In this document: in pieces, positions 57,295 to 64,000 of the stretch | Position numbering within the stretch: position 1 is the stretch's first letter | Layout of the letters: every line of letters starts with the position of its first letter | NCBI GenBank assembly: GCA_032209605.1 | Contig: JASFXZ010000029.1 | Coordinates: 3,983,865 to 4,047,864 of the forward strand | Direction: 5' to 3' | DNA: 64,000 bases | Source: Mactromeris polynyma | Lineage: Eukaryota; Mollusca; Bivalvia; Venerida; Mactridae | Translations under genes and position numbers: made by a program | Notes under the pieces: model-generated | Databases searched by the model: none | Told to the model about the DNA's origin: nothing | Seen by the model: the letters and a program-made list of their open reading frames with translations, nothing else

Positions 57295-59763
57295 CTATCT
57301 GACTTTCTTATGAGATGGCACCTTGATCTTTTCATATGTACTTGACACTGAATACGAACAACTACATGAATACATGTACTCGTGATCTTGATTGGAGACT
57401 GAGAAATTACAGCATAAGTATGCAGTCAATGTTGTTGCGAGGATTAGTCTATCCAGAGTCATATATGGGTGTAACCATAGTAACGCTATAAAACATCCGG
57501 CACCAGCATGAGGCATGTGTTTCAGGTACCGAAGCATTCGGGGATTCATTGGTTGAACATCATCAGAATTTTGTTTCCGAAGGTATGCATAGACCTGAAA
57601 ATTAAACTAATAATTAAATGTCAAAATGACACTCAAATACACTACATGTATAATGAAGTGAAGTTCTTTTTACTAAATCATCTTTTCTGAGACATTTAGG
57701 TTTTTATAAATTGAAAATCACCCATGTTCAGTCATTGCAAGAAAAATAAAGATCCGGATACTTCACTATGACTACTGTGCTTCATGTAACAATACCCGAG
57801 GTGCGTTAGTTAATACAGGTAAGGGAAGTCAGTGAGAGGTTAAGTAAGGTAGCAAAGGTAGGTGTCTAGAAAATGCTAGAAGGCTTAGCTTGCAGTAAAA
57901 TGGCGTCCACCAGACCAGACCACAATGTTCCGCCAGGACACCATTTTGTTTAGCAAAAGAGCAGTCGGATCACGCCACTTATCTGAAGATAGGGACTACT
58001 TTTCATACATCAAAGAAACGGCACTACTACTTACCGCTAGTAGCTTAAAGTAAAATTCTATTTTTCCTACCTCTAAAAAATGTTCCTCTGCATTGCACAC
58101 AATCCTTTACTCTGTGAAAGAGCCAATAAAGAAAACGGGGAATATTTCAGCTCATTAATTACCTGTTTGATTCCAAGGAAATGCAGGGGTTCCATTACAA
58201 GAACTTGTAGCAATAATAACAACCACACGCTTCCATGAAGTATGGTAAAAAATAACCACAGCCATGTGCGGTCTTGTAGATCAACCATCCATACTGACAC
58301 TTCCGATATTGGTTGCCATTGGTACATTAAAATCTGAAATACAGAAAATTTAGATGTGTAAATGATAAATTCATAGAAGTAAAGATGGGTTCGAAATAAA
58401 AGAATATGTATAAAATTAAAAAAATATTTAGCTTTCTGTTTTCTTGCAACTAGCTTTGTCATCTTTGAAATGACTAGTGTACAAACTGTGTAATACAGAC
58501 AAAATCTTAAATTGCCAGTAATCATGTGATTAGGCAAAAAAAAGTTCCGTTTCCGGTCTCACGTCAAAAAAAAGAGGGTAGGTAGGTAGGAAAGTGTTTT
58601 TTTTGGTTACTGAAGTTGTTGCTGTCATTAAAGCCCCTAAAATTTGACTATCTTCTATATATTTTTTAAAAAACGGAAAGGAGGAAAATTATCCCCATAA
58701 AAAGTTTAGGGTCGGAGAGTAAACAAGAGGGTAGGTCGGGAAACGGAACTTTTTTGTTTTGGCCTTAGTCCAGACGGAGAACTTTACTGATACAGTAAGA
58801 GGACTATAAATATTTTTACAAAATTATACATCAGAAATACAGGGGAGTAGATTCCTATAGGCTGTGAAGGCCACGGCCTACACTTTTTTCAAAAAAAAAA
58901 TGGCCAAAACTGCAATAAGATATTTAATGTATGTTGTTGATGTTATTGTAGCATATTTACCAGAATGAAATATACGCATCTCTGGCTATCTAGCTACAAA
59001 AAAAACTAGGCTTACACATAAATTTCAACTTGAGCTACACCCCTGTTTTATTATTTGAAAGGACCGTTTATGTCATTTGAAAATGTATCAATAAAACAAC
59101 AAAAGAGTGAGCTTCATAATTAAAAAGTTGCCAATCATTTAATGTGTAAACAATATACTGAATGAACTCAAATTATTGACTAAATTTCATTAATTACCCA
59201 TAACATAATGGCTGTATACAATGTGTAGAGGGATCTGGTTATAGGAGATAAGTCCCAATCCACCATGGCGTCTTTGAAATATTTTGAGGCAAACAGACTA
59301 TGTTGAATCATGAATAATGCAACAAGAATGAAGTCAATTGTAAACAGAAGATATGTCGATATATCTGAAATAGAAAAATAAGATACAGAAATTGTAGAGC
59401 TTGGTGCAAACTGGTAATGCATAAGAATCAACACCTCAATCGATCTAATTAAAATATTATGCAATATCAAAACTAACATACATGACAGAACAACCATATA
59501 GTGTATACAATTGTTTACGATATTTATAAAACAAATTTAAAAAACTGCTTTATGCTAGCGAGTGTTTATTCCATTAAGGTGCGAAACAGAAGTAGCGAAA
59601 TTTATTGGGACGAATCTGATCAGCTTTCTGTGAGTCAGTCTTTACCTGTGTCATTTTCCGGATAACCTAATCCAGATATAAATGGAATGAAACAAGACAT
59701 TACAAAAACAATAGCAAAAGTTGACAGAGCGGAGAAAACCGCAAAAATGTATGCCGAAACCAT
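57295..59763 (-). CDS. NRM: Nurim homologue, intact (4 exons, 251 aa), inner nuclear membrane protein
   Basis: Minus-strand exons are 59763-59646, 59364-59198, 58333-58163 and 57594-57295 (stop TAG). Total is 756 nt, all GT/AG, phases 1, 0, 0. The 251 aa compare with about 262 for vertebrate nurim. It is a multi-pass membrane protein. Exon 1 gives a hydrophobic helix (STFAIVFVMSCFIPFISG). Exon 2 has FMIQHSLFASKYF and SLYTLYTAIMLW. Exon 3 has YQWQPI and hydrophobic WLLLLLQVLV, then FLGIKQ. Exon 4 continues VYAYLRKQN, RMLRYLKHMPHAG and TLDRLILATTLTAYL. The order and spacing of the QHS, YQWQP/YWEP-like, GLKQV-like and R.L.HP-like segments fit nurim and the wider NnrU/isoprenylcysteine-methyltransferase-like fold. 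The exact role is unknown even in vertebrates. It is divergently paired with reductase copy D, 161 bp apart. Confidence 0.87.
58533..58764. mobile_element. PIF/Harbinger-like MITE in nurim intron 2, 232 bp
   Basis: The ends ggcaaaaaaaagttccgttt and (reverse) ggccaaaacaaaaaagttcc form an imperfect TIR of about 25 bp ending in gttccgtttcc. TTA is duplicated at 58530-58532 and 58765-58767. Unit C has a single gtgattagtacagac at about 44663-44678, an unoccupied site. Internal gggtaggtaggt runs also occur at about 15450 in unit A. Confidence 0.8.
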
Positions 59764-59924
59764 CTTGGAATAATTATTCTGCCGCCTGTCAAATAAAAGT
59801 TCAGTTCTCTCCCTTGTATTGATGCGGAAAGGGAAACTACTCTATTTTGTTTACATTTTAGTGGAACGGATAGGTTCCTTTATGAGGACATTGACAGTTC
59901 ACAATCTAGATTGATACCGTAAGA
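59764..59924. promoter_or_regulatory. Bidirectional promoter between NRM and reductase copy D
   Basis: 161 bp between two open genes, so this is the one unit where both sides could be transcribed. It has small deletions compared with the others: the ggggctcg segment before tgacagttcac and the acttcat before aagaATGG are missing. The aaagggaaactactctat and agtggaacggatagg blocks are kept. Confidence 0.6.
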
Positions 59925-62900
59925 ATGGCTGCGAAACAAATACCCGCATCTATTAGGAAGCTTGTTGCTACTCGCTCAAGCACAAAGTTTCGTGAGGTGG
60001 TCAAAATCGCCACTGAGCCTACGCCTAAGCCAGGTGATGGGGAGGTTTTGGTGAAGAACAGGTGAGTTTATTCCAATCATTTGATTCTTCTATCTGTTTT
60101 AAACACGATCTAAGTGTTGATATATTTTGTTATGTGAGTTGGAAATGTACGTGCCATTTGTATGAGCTATCAAATGAACAATACATCTAGTAGTAATATT
60201 TGTAGTTATTTGTATATAGTTAAGAATAAGAAGGGGATTTTGTCCTACTTGTAAAATTCATGAAGGGGATTGTGTCCACCTTGTAAAATCCATGAAGGGG
60301 ATTATGTCCACCTTGTACAAAATGAGCGAAGGGGTTTTTGTCCGGAGGGGGTTTTGTCCGGCTCCTGTAGAAAGAGGCATGCCTGATAGGGGCTCATACC
60401 CACAACCCCATCGACTGTAGAGTATAACCTTGAGACCATCTCACACCTTTGCCACCATTTTAATAAACTAAGGGGAAAATGCGCCTGATGTGCAGGCTTT
60501 GCCTAAAAAAATTCAGATCGCTAGCTCTTTTTTCCAAGTTGCTCAGCCAACTTTTATCACTACCCCTTAATCATTCTAGCCCTAACATATATATATCCAA
60601 AAATCACAATTATGGTTGTATACAATTTGTTAAAGTCATGGGTGGATTACATTTTTTCTCAATTTCCAAAAAAATAAATTCCTAAAATTTAAGAACATAT
60701 GCCTGTTCGGGCTTAAAGCACTCAAGAATTTCTGCCAGCCCAATATTAAAGTTACTTAAGCCCTGGGCCTCAAGCTAATGGGTAACCATGAAGACTGGAT
60801 GTGGGGCTCAAACTTACAATGAAAACTGTGTTATTATATTTTAGCCTGCATTCAAGGTTCCATTTTGCTTTGAGAGCTGGACTGCAATCATAAACCTGAA
60901 TGTTATGTATATACAATTTGCAAGTTAAAAATAAGAATTTGTCACATGTACCGGTACATGTATGTTTTTTTAGGTATAATTCTTACAGTACTGCCTGCTA
61001 TATTTTTAGGTTTGTTGGTATCAATGCTTCAGACATTAACTTTACATCGGGCAGATATGATCCTAATGCTAAATTTCCCCTGGATACTGGATTTGAGGTG
61101 AGTCATGCCAACATATATAGTAGTACATGAAGTACAAGTTCCACAAATACAGTTGGACCTCGTTCATCTAAATTCATCGGGTCGGAAATTTTATTTTGAA
61201 TAATACAACGTTTAGAAATCGCCCATTTCAATTCGGAGTGGACAAGAAGATATATTGGGACCTGATATTTATTTCGGATGATGCCTAGTATTCTGATCGA
61301 AGCTTGTCGAATAAACGAGGTCCGACTGTATTTGTAACTTCAACTCTGTTAGATATTTTATAGCAATTTATTCCATATTGTTGATAGATAGTACATTGTA
61401 TATTTAAATTATGTTTACATTATTAATCTGGATTTTCTGAATATAAAAATTATAAATTATATTTTCCAATGCATGTTATAAGAAAGCAATGTGTTTATTT
61501 TGTAGGCTGTTGCTGAAATTGTAGCATGTGGTCCAAACACCCCATACAAGCCAGGGCAAGCCGTCATGTATTGTCAATATGGTGCTTTTAGTGACTACAA
61601 GGTAAATTATAGATTAATTGGTCATCACCACCCTTCTAGAGTTATCTCCCTTTATCTCTTCAAGTGTTATCTCCCTTTATACCTTCTAGAGTTGTCTTCC
61701 TTTATCCCTTCATGAGTTATCATCCTTTACCCCTTCTAGAGTTGTCTCCCTTTATCCCTTCATGAGTTATCTCCCTTTATCCCTTCTAGAGTTGTCTCCC
61801 TTTATCCCTTCTAAAGTTATCTCCCTTAATCTAACTTATAGTATGTGTAGTACATGTACAAGGTAAGGTGTGCAAAGCGCTACTTGTACTAAATATATAC
61901 ATATACTATAGAAAGGGAAAAGGGAGAAATCTCTGGAAGGAATAAAGGACGATAACTCTAGATTAGATAAAGGGAGATTACTCATGATCCTGTGAAACAA
62001 AGTGTTTGTTAATTTCTTATGTGCCAACAGCTTTCCATATTAATTTCTTCGGTAATTAAAAGGATATATATGTTTTTGTGGTATAATTTTATTCTGAAAA
62101 AGTCCTGGAATCATGAATTTTGTAAAAAACTTAGCTTTCAATTGTTAGTTTTGTGTTTTGAATTGTTTTCATTCTTATTTTATATTTTTCAACAGTTGTT
62201 GAAGGCAAATGTTGCTGTACCTTTACCAGATCTGAAAGCCGAATATTTGCCATTTATATTGAGTGGAAACACCGCAGCAATATCTCTGGACAAGGTATGC
62301 CACCACTAAAAGGTGTTATACAGTGCTACCTCTCCATAGCAACACCATTTGAGAGTCACATATTTTACTGTTGTTGAGAGATTGTTGCTCTGAAGGCGCT
62401 AAAGTGTCATTATATATTTTATGTAATTATTGTATGTAAAACTTACTTACGTATTTAAGGAATGATGAAAGTTTTTTTTATTTCACTGAGTGTGACATAA
62501 TTTGCAATAAATTTAAAGCAATCATGACTATCTTCTAAGAAACTTCACTGTCACTGAGGAACTGTTTAAAACATGTTTAGTAACGTTTTTGATGAAATGA
62601 AACCTACTGTCATTCTAAGTGTGTTATCAAAACGATTAATTATAAAAATCCTTTCTGTCTGTCAAAATTCCTACTTTCGGTTTGATGACTAAGTTTGTTT
62701 TCGGTTTAGAAAATAAAGTCATGTTTTGAGAAACACGAAATATCGGTCAATGGCACTACCACGATTCGAACCCAGGTCTACAGATTGCCGGTCCGTTATG
62801 CTAACCACTACACCACAGCAACCTAACGGTTTAGAAACACATTAATATAAAATAACAGAAATTTGTTTTCATTCCTTTATAACAAGGCTCAAAATACTAA

Positions 62901-63758
62901 TATTCTACAGCCTTACAAGTTCTTTATGTTACATTACTCAGATTTATAAGATGTAAACACAAATGATATGACTAAATATGTAAACAGTGATATATTTTTA
63001 TGCATGAATTTCACTGAAATCATATTTTTCTATATACATTTAATATATGTTTCCATGGTTACAGGTTGGTGACATTAAGGCGGGGGAGACAGTTTTGATT
63101 ACAGCTGCAGCTGGTGGTACTGGTCAAATAGCTGTAAGTATGTTACCATGGAGTTTCTTTCTACTAGGGTCTATCTGAATTCCAAAGTGTTGTAGTATCT
63201 TTCAGCAATTGTTATAACTTAACTTGATGCTCACACAGAGGCTCAATTTAAGACGATTCATGAATAACTGATATAAATGGAGCCCAAAAAATGAACTGTG
63301 AGTTTTTTAGTTCCACTGAAAGCTAGTGTGAAGCTGATTTTAAGGTATAATTGTGTGTAAATTTAAAAGAATCTAAAATGGTTTCCCTTTTTGTTTTTAT
63401 AAACTGTGTAGTACATGTTTAACAGTATGTATTGTCTGACTGATGTATTTGCATAGACTATTCTTATCATGTGTAAGAAAATTCATGTAGTGGTCATTTG
63501 TGCATTTCACTGTCTCTGTTAACGAAACATATAATTCATTTATGTGCATTGTGCTGTTGACCTAATCAGCTTTCCAACAAGGGGATTATTTGAAAGAACC
63601 AAATTATACATTTGTGGTTAACAAATCCTAGTTTGCCAACCATATTTATGTCTGTTTATTTCAAATGTTTATTTCTATTTCAGGTCCAGTGGGCAAAACT
63701 GAAAGGTTGTCATGTAATAGGAACATGTTCATCAGAGGAGAAAGTCAAGTTTCTGAAG
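59925..63758 (+). CDS. ZADH2/PTGR3-like NADPH reductase, copy D (exons 1-6, cut by window end)
   Basis: Exons are 59925-60061, 61010-61097, 61506-61601, 62196-62294, 63065-63133 and 63684-63758, encoding residues 1-188 with the same phases as the other copies. The last bases of the window (ctattaaacatac) match intron 6 about 45-50 bp before exon 7 of the other copies, so exon 7 should lie just outside. Differences are Q5, I6, R17, S18, D71, G78A (in the otherwise invariant VGEIV), Y100 (as copy A), V113 and A114. AAAGGTGQ is intact. Whether the C-terminal half is intact cannot be seen. Confidence 0.88.
60228..60375. repeat. Minisatellite of about 32 bp in intron 1 of copy D
   Basis: Four to five degenerate units of gaaggggattttgtcc plus accttgtaaaatccat. 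The last two are shortened to ggggttttgtccgg. Absent from the other copies. Confidence 0.75.
61150..61328. mobile_element. pogo/mariner-like MITE in intron 2 of copy D
   Basis: 179 bp, TA flanks, TIRs cagttggacctcgttcat and cagtcggacctcgtttat. Confidence 0.78.
61628..61990. repeat. Long inverted repeat built from AAAGGGAGATAACTCT units (intron 3, copy D)
   Basis: The left arm has about eight tandem units of tagagttatctccctttatc (61628-61835). The right arm has complementary agaaagggaaaagggagaaa-type units (61915-61985), around a centre of about 80 bp that includes tatagtatgtg/acatatactata. It could fold into a large hairpin. Relics of the same element lie in introns 3 and 7 of the other copies. 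Confidence 0.7.
62740..62835 (-). mobile_element. tRNA-derived SINE head in intron 5 of copy D
   Basis: The minus strand reads gtggtgtagtggttagcata, then gggttcgaatcgtgg, i.e. A- and B-box spacing of a tRNA gene. The ends do not pair as an acceptor stem. It lies within an insertion of about 0.3 kb missing from introns 5 of A, B and C. Confidence 0.65.
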
Positions 63759-64000
63759 GTAAATGAATTCATAATAATTATCTTGTTGTTGGTATTGAAG
63801 TCATGATCAGGCAATTGATAGATACAAGATGACTTATTGCGTATGCCCAAGTAGAAATGTTTTACCTGTCAGATCATCAAATACAGCTTCCTGATTAAAA
63901 TTTATACTTCGTAGAATAGCAGTTCTGAGTTTCAACTGAATCCACATTTTTTAACCAACGTGACAAAGGCATTCTAATTTTTGTCTTCTATTAAACATAC

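Larger units (their letters stand above)
55166..64000 (+). repeat. Tandem segmental-duplication unit D (cut by window end)
   Basis: Contains about 2.1 kb of spacer, the only intact nurim gene (-), and the first six exons of reductase D (+). The spacer passes from C-like sequence (gcgcatgtggacgcttaac at about 56315) straight to B-like sequence (gacagatgcaataaaaaagt at about 56360). The middle of the B/C spacer, including the promoter-like block, is therefore deleted here. Confidence 0.75.

Noticed and set aside
58073..58537. 154-residue continuous frame taken as one exon
   Set aside because: Only 58333-58163 is nurim exon 3; the outer parts are intron read-through (acceptor tttcag at 58334-58339, donor gtaatt after 58163).

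Overview
This is AT-rich, intron-rich animal nuclear DNA. It most likely comes from a bivalve mollusc. The evidence is small exons with GT/AG introns of 0.2-8 kb, tRNA-headed SINEs, non-LTR retrotransposon debris, and AAAGGGAGATAACT-type and 'gcccaat...attgggc' dispersed repeats that I associate with bivalve genomes. The species is not determinable by eye. Nearly all listed open reading frames are chance; the real genes are multi-exon and were rebuilt here from splice sites and reading phase.

Layout. (1) 1-3700: a 1320-bp block present twice, nearly identical, around about 1 kb of degenerate repeats. (2) 4102-14072 (+): a complete three-exon carbohydrate sulfotransferase gene (374 aa). Its 7.9-kb first intron carries a LINE 3' end and two related minisatellites, one with a 141-bp higher-order unit. 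(3) About 14.5 kb to the end: a tandem segmental duplication with a period of 13.5-14.4 kb. Each unit has a ZADH2/PTGR3-like NADPH reductase gene on the + strand (11 exons, 345 aa). Each also has, head to head and about 160-175 bp away, the start of a nurim (NRM) gene on the - strand.

The four reductase copies have ATGs at 18314, 32049, 45543 and 59925. Copies A, B and C are complete and open. Copy D runs off the window after exon 6. The nurim partner is intact only in unit D (57295-59763, 4 exons, 251 aa). In units A, B and C it is a set of exon fragments with frameshifts, a lost start codon, deletions and a transposon insertion. So one half of a divergent gene pair has been kept and has diversified, while the other half was lost from three of four units.

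Mobile DNA marks the history of the array. Two PIF/Harbinger-like elements with TTA target duplications (16611-17874 and 58533-58764) each have a paralogous empty site in unit C. A TA-flanked pogo/mariner-like MITE of about 130-180 bp sits in intron 2 and again in intron 10 of the reductase copies, so it predates the duplications. A SINE plus a reverse-transcriptase fragment expanded intron 3 of copy A only. I see no rRNA, CRISPR, operon or functional tRNA. The most interesting system is the ZADH2-NRM bidirectional pair undergoing tandem birth and death.
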